DNA of 64,000 nt from Myxococcota bacterium (GTDB lineage: Bacteria > Myxococcota_A > UBA9160 > UBA4427): assembly GCA_029243605.1 (NCBI GenBank), contig JAQWRT010000030.1, positions 1 through 64,000 of the forward strand, in the 5' to 3' direction. Both the position numbers and the translations under genes were made by a program. Of this stretch, positions 16,923-25,711 are shown in pieces; the stretch's first letter is position 1, and the number at the start of each line of letters is the position of its first letter. A model generated the notes under the pieces. It had not been told where the DNA came from. It was given only the letters and a program-made list of their open reading frames with translations, and searched no databases.

Positions 16923-17639
16923 TCAAGCGGCTATGGGTATGCCTTCGCCGAGAGTTGCACCGGAATCAAGGCTCAACTCAGACCTCAGGTCTTCGAGCGG
17001 TTTGGCCCAAAGCGCATCCCACTCAAGACCGAAGAGTGGGCGAGCCTCTTTCCCCATCTGATATCCAGCCGTGAGGGCATCCATCCGCTCACCCAGCGTG
17101 GCTGGGCGGCGCGTAATCGTATTGAGGAGAACGAGAACCAGCATGATCGCGATGAGAGGCAGCCCTAATTGTGCCAGGTAGAAGCCCCCCAACCCCACCT
17201 CACCGACCTCGTCGTTTCCCCAACCCGTCGCCACATGCCAGATATCATGAGTCTCGAATACATGGGCCATCACAAAGTCTACGTCGCCACTCGATGGGAT
17301 AGAAACCAAGTTCGGGTCGATATCTCGCTCCATGCAAACCTCCGCCAAGACCCGCCCCAGTGTCCCGCTGGGAAGACGACCGAGTTCTTGAAGATCGATG
17401 GGGCCCAGTCGGTGACGGCGCTTTATCGCTGCAGCTGTCTCCGGACAGTTTAAAAGGGACTCACAGGTCTGGCGCCACCCGGCGAAACGCCTCCCTAAGC
17501 GCGACCGGGAGAAACCGATTTCGACAATGGCTGCTTCGTTCGTGTTGGTCAGGTCTCTAGAAACTCGCCAAGCTGCCAGCAACCAACGAAAAGGGTTTGC
17601 ACTGGGCTTCGAAGAGTACTGGTAGGTCGCCTGCTCCAT
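16923..17639 (-). CDS. Coq4 family protein
   Basis: A 238-residue protein of the Coq4 family. The defining metal motif H-D-x-x-H-x11-E is intact: His131, Asp132, His135 and Glu147 in HDIWHVATGWGNDEVGE. Coq4 acts in ubiquinone biosynthesis in eukaryotes (oxidative decarboxylation of the ring) and bacterial relatives are presumed to act on quinones or isoprenoids. A hydrophobic stretch after the motif (FYLAQLGLPLIAIMLVLVLLNTI) suggests membrane association. It lies on the same strand as, and 51 bases upstream of, the two membrane-anchored genes, so a three-gene operon is plausible. A stand-alone Coq4 does not by itself prove ubiquinone production. Confidence 0.8.
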   Translation of the reverse strand: MEQATYQYSSKPSANPFRWLLAAWRVSRDLTNTNEAAIVEIGFSRSRLGRRFAGWRQTCESLLNCPETAAAIKRRHRLGPIDLQELGRLPSGTLGRVLAEVCMERDIDPNLVSIPSSGDVDFVMAHVFETHDIWHVATGWGNDEVGEVGLGGFYLAQLGLPLIAIMLVLVLLNTITRRPATLGERMDALTAGYQMGKEARPLFGLEWDALWAKPLEDLRSELSLDSGATLGEGIPIAA

Positions 17640-17756
17640 CGTTTCACACCTCTCTTACCACAGCCCCCAAGAGTACCTAGAGTGTCCGGCCAAACCGCCA
17701 AGAAATCGAGCTGCGCTCCAGGGAGCAAGCGGCTTTCTCTTGCTTGGGCTTTGGCG

Positions 17757-18701
17757 TTAGCCACGCCGAGTATACGGCAACCAGGGCAGCTCGCTTAGGC
17801 GCAAGCGAAAACCGGTGACGAGCGTTTCTTCTCGTTCAAGAACCTTCACCCCGGAGTCAGGGATTCCGCGGGAAAAGAGGTTGAAGCCATTATTGGCATG
17901 GCTCACTGGCTCGAGGGCGAAGAAAGACTCTTCGGGGGGCGTATACAAAATCAGGTGACCGAGAGCGGAGTCAGCATGGAGTTCCGCTCCAATACGGCTA
18001 CCGGGCCAAGTAATCTGGGCAGAGTGACCCCAGCCCGAAAAGCAAGTATCGAAGCCATCGGAAGGAATCGGCCGTGCCACGTCGAATCGCTGGTCGTTCG
18101 CCAGGGCACGGGGCTCGCCCTCCGGACTGAGCTCGCTGAAAGCGGCCCTGGCAGAGAACTCTAATTCGACTCTTTCTTCGGCGTCCACCAATGTTCTCTG
18201 GAAATATGGGTGAAAACCCAGCCCCCCCGGCATGGGCCGATCCCCAGCGTTGGTCAGTGCCAGTTGCGCCGTCAGAGTATCTGCGGTGAGCCCGTAGGTG
18301 ACCTCGACATGAAAGGGGAAAGGGAAATCTTGACCCGAGAAATCAGACGTCCGGAGGGAGAGCTTTACCTCGGTCGGATTTTGGCTTTCCACGCGCCAGG
18401 GACGCTCTCGTACGCAGCCATGAATCGCATAGCCACCCTCTGCATTAGCTCGCAGTCGATACTCTTGGCCTGCGAAGGTAAAGCAAGCGTTGGTCAAGCG
18501 ATTGGAAAAAGGAGCCAACAGAAAACAAGACATCGCAGACGAATCCCCAGCCACCAGAGCCGATGTCGGGGTCGGGCGAAAAATAGGCACCCACCCCTCT
18601 TCAGACCGCCAGGCAAGGGTCGAGATGCTTGCGCCTGCCCCGGGCTGAACCACCAGGCGGAGTCGAGGGCTTTCCAAGCAAAGAGATTCCATGGCGTTCA
18701 T
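17757..18701 (-). CDS. Aldose 1-epimerase family protein
   Basis: About 314 residues of the galactose-mutarotase beta-sandwich fold. Typical elements appear in order: MSCFLLAPFSNRLTNACFTF, YAIHG, GGLGFHPYF with a catalytic-type His, and near the end FALEPVSHANNGFNL with the catalytic Glu. Family members interconvert anomers of sugars or sugar phosphates. It lies 7 bases after the stop of the 2OG oxygenase gene, so it is the last member of a three-gene operon. The start is taken at ATG 18701 (AGGGG upstream); ATG 18692 is an alternative. Confidence 0.8.
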   Translation of the reverse strand: MNAMESLCLESPRLRLVVQPGAGASISTLAWRSEEGWVPIFRPTPTSALVAGDSSAMSCFLLAPFSNRLTNACFTFAGQEYRLRANAEGGYAIHGCVRERPWRVESQNPTEVKLSLRTSDFSGQDFPFPFHVEVTYGLTADTLTAQLALTNAGDRPMPGGLGFHPYFQRTLVDAEERVELEFSARAAFSELSPEGEPRALANDQRFDVARPIPSDGFDTCFSGWGHSAQITWPGSRIGAELHADSALGHLILYTPPEESFFALEPVSHANNGFNLFSRGIPDSGVKVLEREETLVTGFRLRLSELPWLPYTRRG

Positions 18702-18708
18702 GCAACCC

Positions 18709-19758
18709 CTACTGGGAACCCGGCTCGGCCGAAGCCCACGGATCGCGATAGCCGGGCTGAGCCGGACGCAAGTGCCCAAGGCCGTAGTTTTCAGGAAACC
18801 GAGTGGTGGTGTCCCAGAGGTAGTCGCCGAACAGGAAGGGCTGAAAGCGCTCTGCCCCCGGAATAGGCAATGGCGCGATCAGTGTATCTGGCCGCGGCTC
18901 GAAAAAGAACGGGATTGAAAACCGCTCCGGCCCTGCCGAGAGAACTCGGTGACGGGTCGCCCTAATTTTTTTCCCTGTCCAGCGCGAAAGCAGACCCCCA
19001 AAGTTGACAGCGAAGCCCCCGGTTGGAATGACTATATCGATCCACTCACCCGATTGGGTTTGCGCTTGCAACCCGGGCACCTCGCAATCCGCCAGAAGCG
19101 TCACGAGCCCGGTATCCACGTGCGCGCCACAAACGATCTCGTAACTATGTGAACCCTTTGTGATAAAGGCCGAGGATTCCCGGGAGAGTGCGCCCTGGGG
19201 CAAAGGCCGCGCGGGATAACGTAAGAGCCTCAAGGTAGAGATCCCGTCTCGAAAGGCATCGGCAAAGATCGCTTCATCGATACCCAGACTGCGCGAAAGA
19301 GAAGCCAAGAGAATATTTCCGATGCTTTCCATCGCCTGATAGAAATCCGAAACGTCTGATCTCCACCCCGGCAGATCAATCTCGTTTGGAAAAACCGACG
19401 GTTCGTATAAAAGATCGGGGGCCGACAAAGAAGGCAGCGAACGTCCGCAATCGGGACCAATCTCGAAGCCCTCCCGGCACAGCGAATCGCCCGAATGGAG
19501 AGGAAACCAGCCCCGGTATAGATTCGAATTTTCAGGTGCGAAATTTCGTTTCCAGAGCTTACGCTGCTCCGCCTCGGGGATATCAAAAAGCCTCAGCAGT
19601 GATTTCCTGCGTTCGGCCCCGAGTTCGGCGGTATGGGGCGTACCGGTAATGACCATAAAACCGGAGTGACTGGCGGCTTGAAAGACTGCGAGGTCGGTGG
19701 CGACTTGGCCCTGGGCTTCCGGCTCGAAGAGCGGGGCGATATCAATCGTGGGAATCAC
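18709..19758 (-). CDS. 2-oxoglutarate/Fe(II)-dependent dioxygenase, isopenicillin-N-synthase-like
   Basis: A non-haem iron oxygenase of about 349 residues. An N-terminal DIOX_N-type region (VIPTIDIAPLF..., GFMVITGTP) is followed by the 2OG-FeII_Oxy domain. Counting from GTG 19767, the facial triad is His216-x-Asp218 (GAHVDTGLVTLL) and His273 (ATRHRV), and Arg282-x-Ser284 (RFSIPFFFEP) binds 2-oxoglutarate. Such enzymes hydroxylate, desaturate or cyclise small molecules. GTG 19758 is preferred because AGGAG lies eight bases upstream; GTG 19767 is too close to it. It overlaps the upstream dehydrogenase gene, which points to translational coupling. Confidence 0.85.
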   Translation of the reverse strand: MIPTIDIAPLFEPEAQGQVATDLAVFQAASHSGFMVITGTPHTAELGAERRKSLLRLFDIPEAEQRKLWKRNFAPENSNLYRGWFPLHSGDSLCREGFEIGPDCGRSLPSLSAPDLLYEPSVFPNEIDLPGWRSDVSDFYQAMESIGNILLASLSRSLGIDEAIFADAFRDGISTLRLLRYPARPLPQGALSRESSAFITKGSHSYEIVCGAHVDTGLVTLLADCEVPGLQAQTQSGEWIDIVIPTGGFAVNFGGLLSRWTGKKIRATRHRVLSAGPERFSIPFFFEPRPDTLIAPLPIPGAERFQPFLFGDYLWDTTTRFPENYGLGHLRPAQPGYRDPWASAEPGSQ

Positions 19759-20728
19759 CGTGGACACTCCTGCTTTTTACCTCGTAGCCCGGATTCTTGG
19801 GCGATGTGTCCACCATCTCGGCGGGGAAGCCGGGCGCCTCGACTCGGCTTCCGGTGGCCTCCTCTAAGCGCCGAATGATATTCGGTGACCACTCCCTGGG
19901 CCCAAACCGTTGGGCGGCATCGTTAAAAATCTCCAAAAGCAACGGTGAGATCTCCAACGGAACCCCCGCTCGGTCGGCAAGTGACTGAAAGAGAGAGACG
20001 TCCTTGAGGACAAGATCCATAGTGAAATTGATATCTCGACTGCCATTCAGGATAACCTGACTCTCGGTTTCGTGGACGAATGAATTGCCCGATGAAATCC
20101 GGATCGCCTCATAGGTCGTCGCCAGATCCATGCCCGCCTGCTGAGAAGTCACGAGGGCCTCGGAGAGAGAAACCAGGTTGGCGGTCGCGAGATAATTCGT
20201 GACGACCTTGAGGATCGATGCAGAACCGAGCTCGCCGGTATGCAGAATTTCGTGCCCGATCTCCGAGAGGGTCGGAAGCAGACGCTCGAAGACAGGCCGT
20301 TCGCACCCCACAAAAATGGCGATATTCCCTGTGGCCGCGCGGTGACACCCGCCGGAGACCGGGCAATCCGCCGCCGAGGCCCCCTGCCCTCTCACCTTCT
20401 CACCCAGCCTCCGAACTTCTTGAGAGTCTGTGGTGCTCATCTCGGCCCAAATACTGCCTTGAGACAGCCCAGAAAGGGCGCCATCGGCCCCCTCCATCAC
20501 AGTGGCGCTCGCGGCTGGGCTCGGCAGGCATGTGATCAGAAGATCAGCCGACTCGGCCACAGCTCTCGGGTTGGCCCCCTTCAGCGCGCCGGCCGCGACC
20601 AAAGGGGCCTCCGCCTTCGCATCAAGGTCGAGGACGGTAAGCCCAATGCCCGCCCTCAGAACGCTTCCGGCGAGCTTTGCACCAACGTTTCCTAGGCCAA
20701 TGAAGCCAACCGAAAATTGCTCCCCCAC
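19742..20728 (-). CDS. NAD(P)-dependent 6PGDH/3-hydroxyisobutyrate dehydrogenase-type enzyme
   Basis: A beta-hydroxyacid dehydrogenase of 328 residues. The Rossmann motif GFIGLGNVGAKLAG opens the protein. DCPVSGGCHRAATGNIAIF is the family substrate-binding block and SASILKVVTNYLATANL contains the catalytic-type Lys with the following Asn. Members oxidise 3-hydroxyacids or reduce short semialdehydes. Its first place in an operon with a 2OG oxygenase and a mutarotase-like protein suggests stepwise handling of one hydroxylated or sugar-like metabolite; this is inference. GTG start after a G-rich stretch. Confidence 0.85.
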   Translation of the reverse strand: MGEQFSVGFIGLGNVGAKLAGSVLRAGIGLTVLDLDAKAEAPLVAAGALKGANPRAVAESADLLITCLPSPAASATVMEGADGALSGLSQGSIWAEMSTTDSQEVRRLGEKVRGQGASAADCPVSGGCHRAATGNIAIFVGCERPVFERLLPTLSEIGHEILHTGELGSASILKVVTNYLATANLVSLSEALVTSQQAGMDLATTYEAIRISSGNSFVHETESQVILNGSRDINFTMDLVLKDVSLFQSLADRAGVPLEISPLLLEIFNDAAQRFGPREWSPNIIRRLEEATGSRVEAPGFPAEMVDTSPKNPGYEVKSRSVHGDSHD

Positions 20729-21245
20729 AGATCCCCCCCCACTGCTCGACCCAAGAGTGTGCAGCCTATTCGAAGCCCAAGATTAAGCGACCCCGCGGCG
20801 GCCGACCAGAACGGAAGTCCGGACGACGAACAACCCCCCGGCGACTCGATGGATCCGCAATCCCCTGGGGACTCCTCCCGTACAGCGCAAACTTCGGCTG
20901 CGAATCTTGTCCACGAGCCAGGCAAACAAAAATCGGCAACCGCAATCGGCTGCGCCACCGTCGACGGCACGGACATCCGCCGGGTGCGTTCAGGCACCGA
21001 GTCAGCGAGGGCCGTTGGCTAGAGGCTGAAGCTCCTCATGCTCAGCCCCACCGAGGCAGGCCCTTTGTCCGGGGAAGGGCAGCTAGAAAAACCTGTCCAG
21101 TGCCGCTTTCGCGGCGCGATTCCGTCTCATCACTGGGCGTACTGGTTCCATCCTCTTTTGCAGTTCCCTTCCCGCTGACCTCTCCGCCCAGAAGAGGATT
21201 ACACTAAGATCAGGGTTATCAGCCAAGACCTCCAAGGAGTAGGAA
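20729..21245. other. Divergent intergenic region with two hairpins
   Basis: There is no convincing coding sequence. It separates the leftward dehydrogenase operon from the rightward SDR gene and must hold both promoters. Two stem-loops sit in the SDR leader: GCCCTT/AAGGGC (21060-21080), and a nested GCCGC-TTTC-GCGGC (21102-21115) within CCAGT/ACTGG arms (21097-21136). AAGGAGTAGGA before 21246 is a strong ribosome binding site. Confidence 0.4.
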
Positions 21246-22058
21246 ATGACCAACGTACTCGGCTACGACGGAAAAGCGGTAGTTATCACAGGAGCTGCCT
21301 CAGGGATGGGTGCTGCGGCCGCACGCATGTTGGTCGACCTTGGTGCCGAAGTGCACGCGCTCGACATCGGCGATGTGACGGCACCCGTGCGGCAGTCGAT
21401 CAAAGTCGACATGAAGGATAAGGCGGCGATCGAGGCAGCGATTGCGAAGTTGCCCAACCAGATCGATGTACTCTTCAACTGTGCAGGAGTTCCACACCCA
21501 CCGGTACCGGCCCTCGATACGATCATGATTAACTTCGTGGGCCTCCGACACCTGACGGATCAACTGCTCCCGCGGCTCTCAAGTGGCGGCGTCATCGCAT
21601 CGATCGCCTCGACGGCTGGGATGGCCTACAAAAAAAACCTCGAAACAGTTCGGACTTGTCTTGCTCTCAAAACCTTCGATGCCGCCGCGGCTTGGCTCAA
21701 GACCGAACCAGAACTCAAGGCAGACCCGTACGGTTTTTCGAAGCAGTGCATCATCGTTTACACGCAAACACTGGCGAGCGACCTTGCCAAGCGCGGCATT
21801 CGTATCAACTGCATCAGCCCGTCGCCGACGCAGAGTGATTTTATGTCAAAACTGACGACCGTCGTCCCCGAAGAGGCGATCTCGCCCTTCTTCCCACCGA
21901 ACGGCAGGTTTGCCGAATCCGAAGAGATGGGCCGCGCCCTCGTAATGATGGGAAGCGACCTCGCATGCTTCGTCTCCGGGGTCAACCTCCCGGTCGACTT
22001 CGGCTACTGCGCAGAGGTCGCGATGGAGCAGCGCGAAAACTTGATGGGTATCTCCTAG
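21246..22058 (+). CDS. SDR family oxidoreductase, coniferyl-alcohol/3-alpha-hydroxysteroid dehydrogenase-like
   Basis: A 270-residue SDR. It has TGAASGMGAAAARML for the cofactor, NCAGVP in the NNAG position, a catalytic Ser in IASIASTAGM and the Tyr-Lys pair in DPYGFSKQC. The unusually short first half and the insertion after the Ser strand (about 40 residues, LETVRTCLALKTFDAAAAW) are as seen in the subgroup annotated as coniferyl-alcohol or 3-alpha-hydroxysteroid dehydrogenase. The exact substrate is unknown. The start is well supported by AAGGAGTAGGA. Confidence 0.85.
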   Translation: MTNVLGYDGKAVVITGAASGMGAAAARMLVDLGAEVHALDIGDVTAPVRQSIKVDMKDKAAIEAAIAKLPNQIDVLFNCAGVPHPPVPALDTIMINFVGLRHLTDQLLPRLSSGGVIASIASTAGMAYKKNLETVRTCLALKTFDAAAAWLKTEPELKADPYGFSKQCIIVYTQTLASDLAKRGIRINCISPSPTQSDFMSKLTTVVPEEAISPFFPPNGRFAESEEMGRALVMMGSDLACFVSGVNLPVDFGYCAEVAMEQRENLMGIS

Positions 22059-22141
22059 AGCAATCGCAAACCCGCAGAACTCACCCTTCCTAAGGCAGAG
22101 ACATCGATGCGACCGCCCCGGAACTGGCTAGCCTCTGCAGC

Positions 22142-22702
22142 ATGAACGAAAAAGACCCTCTGGATGATCTTAAGAGCCTGCGCGCAGGCTGGAAAAATCG
22201 TGGAGTGCGCAGGCCTGATTTTGCGCTGGCCCCCACCCAGGGCCAGGAATCTGTCTGGGATTACCCGAGGCCCCCTGCCCTGGTTCCCGACCCCCGAGAG
22301 GTCGTAGTGGCTTTGGCAGGGATTGAGATCGCACGTTCCACCCGGGCGATCCGAGTTCTAGAAACCGCCAGCCCCCCGACCTTTTACTTGCCCCCGCAGG
22401 ATGTGAAAATGGAATTTTTTCACGGCGCTAGTGGCTCGTCTTTTTGCGAATGGAAGGGCCAGGCAAGCTACTGGGATGTCACAACCCCAGAAGCCTCCGC
22501 GCCCGGCCTAGCTTGGTCCTACCCTGAACCCTTTGCCGCTTCCTCGGCTCTCGCCGGCTACTTCTCGTTCTATCCCGCCATGGCGAATTGCACCGTAGCC
22601 GGCGAAAATGTCCGTGCCCAGTCGGGGGGCTTCTACGGCGGCTGGATTACGGATGAAGTGGTCGGTCCCTTCAAGGGCGACCCGGGGACGGGCGGCTGGT
22701 AA
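22142..22702 (+). CDS. DUF427 domain-containing protein
   Basis: A 186-residue soluble protein. From about residue 50 it follows the DUF427 beta-clip-like pattern: VVVALAGIEIARSTRAIRVLE, FYLPPQDVKMEFF, FCEWKGQASYWDV, AWSYPEPF and FYPAMANCTV, ending GFYGGWITDEVVGPFKG. DUF427 proteins are widespread and of unknown biochemical role. It lies 83 bases after the SDR gene and may share its transcript. Confidence 0.9.
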   Translation: MNEKDPLDDLKSLRAGWKNRGVRRPDFALAPTQGQESVWDYPRPPALVPDPREVVVALAGIEIARSTRAIRVLETASPPTFYLPPQDVKMEFFHGASGSSFCEWKGQASYWDVTTPEASAPGLAWSYPEPFAASSALAGYFSFYPAMANCTVAGENVRAQSGGFYGGWITDEVVGPFKGDPGTGGW

Positions 22703-22732
22703 CGAGGGCCTGTCCTGGGGGAAGAGCTTGCT

Positions 22733-23623
22733 TTAAGAGCTCTCCAGGGGCCTTGTCGCCAGCAAGCGCGTGCGAACCAACCCTGCCTCTCGATGTCGGT
22801 GGGCAGCCCGGTACTTGGGTAAGGCCAGCATGGTCAGCATCGCCACGGGAGACGGGTACACTGCGATCGCGATTTGGTTCCATTTGCCATCATCGGTTCC
22901 TGGCAGTGGGACGACACCACGGCCCGACCACCCGATTCGTCCCCCCACCGCACCGAGCGAACCGACCATGCCACGCCCGTAATTTAGGTATGCCCGGGCG
23001 CCAGAGATCGGCCCGGAGGCCGAGAAACCCGGTTCATCTTCGCCGTAGGCGGCTACCTCTGCGAATTCGAGAAAATTCAGCATCCAGATCGGTCGATCGC
23101 GTCCACGTTCGTCCAACTCTCTCCAGCGCCCTTCAGCGATGCTGATATCGAGGTTTCCGCCCAGGATGCCCGCGTCCTCGATCAGCGAGTCAAGTTGCTG
23201 CGTGTCCACATTTCTCGGGACCGATGTGCGCCTCAACAAACCCAGCCCAGAAGGCAAGGTTCGTTCCACCAGTGCCTCGATTCCCTCCGCCGGTCGCGCC
23301 GCATAGCTACGAATCGAGTCGCTGGAGAACACGTGCCCCCATTCCTCGCGTTTGGCGAGTGCGCTACGGCCAGCCTCTGGGTTCGGGTACTGACTGACAA
23401 CCAGAAGCCCGGTTGCCGGATCGGCCGCCGAGGCCCGGTCGTCGGGGATAATAATCGGGACGATGGCTTCGTTGGCGAGCAACTGGCGGCCCCCGACCTC
23501 CTCGGCGAGTTGGCTGTTTTTCGCAGCGAATCCGCGGCTCGCCTCGGGGCTATCCGTCTCGACGAGGTCGATGAGGGCCACCTTGCGCCTCGGCGAAAAA
23601 GATGCGAAAGCGTCGCTGCTCAC
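22733..23623 (-). CDS. DUF1330-like dimeric alpha/beta-barrel protein
   Basis: A 296-residue protein built of two ferredoxin-like halves. The C-terminal half, from RPIWMLNFLEFAEVAAYGEDE through YLNYGRGMVG and IAIAVYPSPVAMLTMLALPKYRAAHRHREAGLVRTRLLATRP, has the DUF1330 pattern; the N-terminal half is a diverged relative. Its GTG start shares a base with the TAG stop of the upstream gene (TAGTG), so the two are translationally coupled. The upstream gene has the same architecture, so the pair may form a heteromer. It is the last gene of the TetR-GST operon. Function unknown; such folds occur in ring-cleavage, cyclase and haem-degrading enzymes. Confidence 0.7.
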   Translation of the reverse strand: MSSDAFASFSPRRKVALIDLVETDSPEASRGFAAKNSQLAEEVGGRQLLANEAIVPIIIPDDRASAADPATGLLVVSQYPNPEAGRSALAKREEWGHVFSSDSIRSYAARPAEGIEALVERTLPSGLGLLRRTSVPRNVDTQQLDSLIEDAGILGGNLDISIAEGRWRELDERGRDRPIWMLNFLEFAEVAAYGEDEPGFSASGPISGARAYLNYGRGMVGSLGAVGGRIGWSGRGVVPLPGTDDGKWNQIAIAVYPSPVAMLTMLALPKYRAAHRHREAGLVRTRLLATRPLESS

Positions 23624-24549
23624 TAATTCGATCCTCCGAGCTTGGAGAGCACCGGGATCGTGGCCACGGCCAGGGTGTCGCCGAGTTGCTTGCCCGGACC
23701 GATGCGGTTGATGAACACACTGCCGATCATCGCGTGCATGTGATCGATGCCCGGGTAGTAGACCGCCACAAATTGCGCGAAACGATGCTCGCCCTCAACC
23801 TGGGTCGCCCTCCCCATGTGCATCGGGCCGTATCCGCCCTCAGCCATGCCACGCATCATCTCTCGGGAATAGGCACGATCGGCCGCGCGTTGCTCAGTCG
23901 TCCCCGGCCGGATCAGGTTCACGACCACGATCGCGTCCTCTCGAATATCCCTGTAGTCGTCGAGTTGCAAGATCTCCTTACGCTTCAGCTGGACTTGAGG
24001 AATCGCATCCTCGAAGGCCAGGGGCTGAAAGGGGAGAATCGGCTCCCGCCGAAGGCCTAGATCGAGAAGGCGCATCACACCCAGTCCTATCGGAACCATC
24101 AAGTTGAGGAATGCCGGGCGCTGGAACCCATGCACGTAGCTACGCTCACAGCCCCCGAGCACCTGCTTGATTTCAGCACTTGAGTGCCGTCGATCGAACG
24201 CGTCCCGGGACGGATACTGCGCCAGGACCACCGCACTCCAATCGTTGGCGAGCTGCGTCGATTCCGCCATGGTCACACCCACCAACCCGGCGTAGACCAC
24301 CCTTCCCCCGCCCGGTGCCTCGATCGCGCTTCGCAGGGCGCTAAGCGTTGCCAACTCTCCCTCGCGTCCCTGGGCGGCCTCGACTTTGAGAAATGTCACG
24401 GTGTGAAAAACGGCCCTGCCATGGAGGAGCGGCTGGCGATCCTCAAGGCGCTCGCGCCGAACCCGCAGGTACCGAAGGTGCTGCCAGATTCCCGCCATGC
24501 CCAAAGCGATCACCGCCCCGACTAGCAATAGAGTCAGGAGGCCGGTCAA
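23623..24549 (-). CDS. Membrane-anchored tandem DUF1330-like protein
   Basis: A 308-residue protein. The N-terminal membrane segment (GLLTLLLVGAVIALGMAGIW) is followed by two alpha/beta-barrel halves, around residues 47-145 (FHTVTFLKVEAAQGREGELATL ... AVVLAQYPSRDAFDRRHSS) and 205-305 (DAIVVVNLIRPG ... FAQFVAVYYPGIDHMHAMI). It resembles the next gene in layout but adds the anchor. TTG start with GAGGA seven bases upstream. Part of the TetR/GST operon; function unknown. Confidence 0.65.
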   Translation of the reverse strand: MTGLLTLLLVGAVIALGMAGIWQHLRYLRVRRERLEDRQPLLHGRAVFHTVTFLKVEAAQGREGELATLSALRSAIEAPGGGRVVYAGLVGVTMAESTQLANDWSAVVLAQYPSRDAFDRRHSSAEIKQVLGGCERSYVHGFQRPAFLNLMVPIGLGVMRLLDLGLRREPILPFQPLAFEDAIPQVQLKRKEILQLDDYRDIREDAIVVVNLIRPGTTEQRAADRAYSREMMRGMAEGGYGPMHMGRATQVEGEHRFAQFVAVYYPGIDHMHAMIGSVFINRIGPGKQLGDTLAVATIPVLSKLGGSN

Positions 24550-24598
24550 AGTAGAATCCTCATTTGGGCGACGAACCTATCTCGAACTCTTTGGGTGT

Positions 24599-25711
24599 TC
24601 ATAGCCAAACCTCCCTATTATCAGCCCAGCCGATCTCCCGATCTAGGCTAGCCCCAAGCACCTCTGCCATATTGCAACGCGCGAGTAGATCATCGACACG
24701 TGCTCGCGGCCCCTCATCCAAGCCGGCCACAGCCTCTTGCACTCGCCTCAAGAGAAAAAAGCGATAAGGCTGGGCGATTGCCTTCATTTTCAGGCCAGCT
24801 GCCTCGAATTCGGCCAATTCAGAAACCGATCTCGGGATCGGTGTCCCAGCAACTGGAGGGTTGGCGCCGAGCCACTGATTGATGGTGCCTGCGGCAGCCA
24901 GTGTTTCGGGGATGAAATCCAAGGCCATGTGCCGGAGTACCGACACCAATGTCTCTGGGATTTTGTCGTCCGCGTAGTAGTCATCAACAGCGTTCCTCAG
25001 CTCACCCATATCCAAGCCCGGACGATTCATGCGCTCGACCCAGCGAAACACATGAATCGCCTTCTTGTACATCAGCGCCAACGAGTAGGGATCGCGGCCC
25101 AGGTGCGCGTAGAGCGGCGCGATCAATCCGAAATCGCCGATCGAGGGCTTCCCCCCGAGCAGATAGTCGTTCGTGGCAAAATGGGCATCGAGCAACTCGA
25201 GAAAGGACTCGTAGAGAGATTCGATGCCAGCGAGGTTTTCCGGCACAGCGCCAAAGGCTAGGCTGGCCATCCGCATACGTTGCATTCCGGCTTCGGCCAA
25301 CTTGCTCGCATCCAGCCCCTCTGGTGCAAGCATCTCGAAGTGACATTTCAAGAAGACCTCATTGGCTTCCGGAAAATTCCATCGGTAGTGCATAGCCGGA
25401 CGAAGCAGGCCCTCAGAGCCAATGACGTCGAAGAGCAGGCTCACCACCGACTGACAGGGCGATTGCGGCGCGAAGCGGGGCTCATGGGATTCAAAGTGAT
25501 CGATAATCCGTGTGCCGTCGCGCACCACCGCCCCATCCGCCAACTCGATCACAGGGATCGAGCGACCGCCCGCCCTGGGCAACACCTTCTCTTGATAGTG
25601 GGCGACTGCGGGCGAAAGTTCGCGGTAGGGGACTCCGGCCTTGATCAAATAGCTACGCGCCTTGCCCGAATAAAGAGAAAACGGCACCGCATAAAGTGTT
25701 AATTCCTGCAT
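24599..25711 (-). CDS. Glutathione S-transferase family protein (large)
   Basis: A 370-residue protein. Residues 1-80 are a GST/thioredoxin-fold domain (LTLYAVPFSLYSGKARSYLIKAGVPY, then GGRSIPVIEL and DGTRIIDHFE). The helical C-terminal domain contains YLLGGKPSIGDFGLIAPLYAHLGRDP, the N-capping-box pattern of GSTs. About 120 extra C-terminal residues exceed the usual 200-230 length and their purpose is unclear. ATG 25711 with GGAAGGG upstream overlaps the end of the TetR gene by 13 bases, so the two are co-transcribed. Glutathione use is likely but unproven. Confidence 0.8.
   Translation of the reverse strand: MQELTLYAVPFSLYSGKARSYLIKAGVPYRELSPAVAHYQEKVLPRAGGRSIPVIELADGAVVRDGTRIIDHFESHEPRFAPQSPCQSVVSLLFDVIGSEGLLRPAMHYRWNFPEANEVFLKCHFEMLAPEGLDASKLAEAGMQRMRMASLAFGAVPENLAGIESLYESFLELLDAHFATNDYLLGGKPSIGDFGLIAPLYAHLGRDPYSLALMYKKAIHVFRWVERMNRPGLDMGELRNAVDDYYADDKIPETLVSVLRHMALDFIPETLAAAGTINQWLGANPPVAGTPIPRSVSELAEFEAAGLKMKAIAQPYRFFLLRRVQEAVAGLDEGPRARVDDLLARCNMAEVLGASLDREIGWADNREVWL

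Noticed and set aside
20692-20997. 101-codon minus-strand frame upstream of the dehydrogenase gene
   Set aside because: Overlaps the dehydrogenase start, and the product is Gly/Ser/Ala-rich without family features; the interval is better explained as a divergent promoter region.
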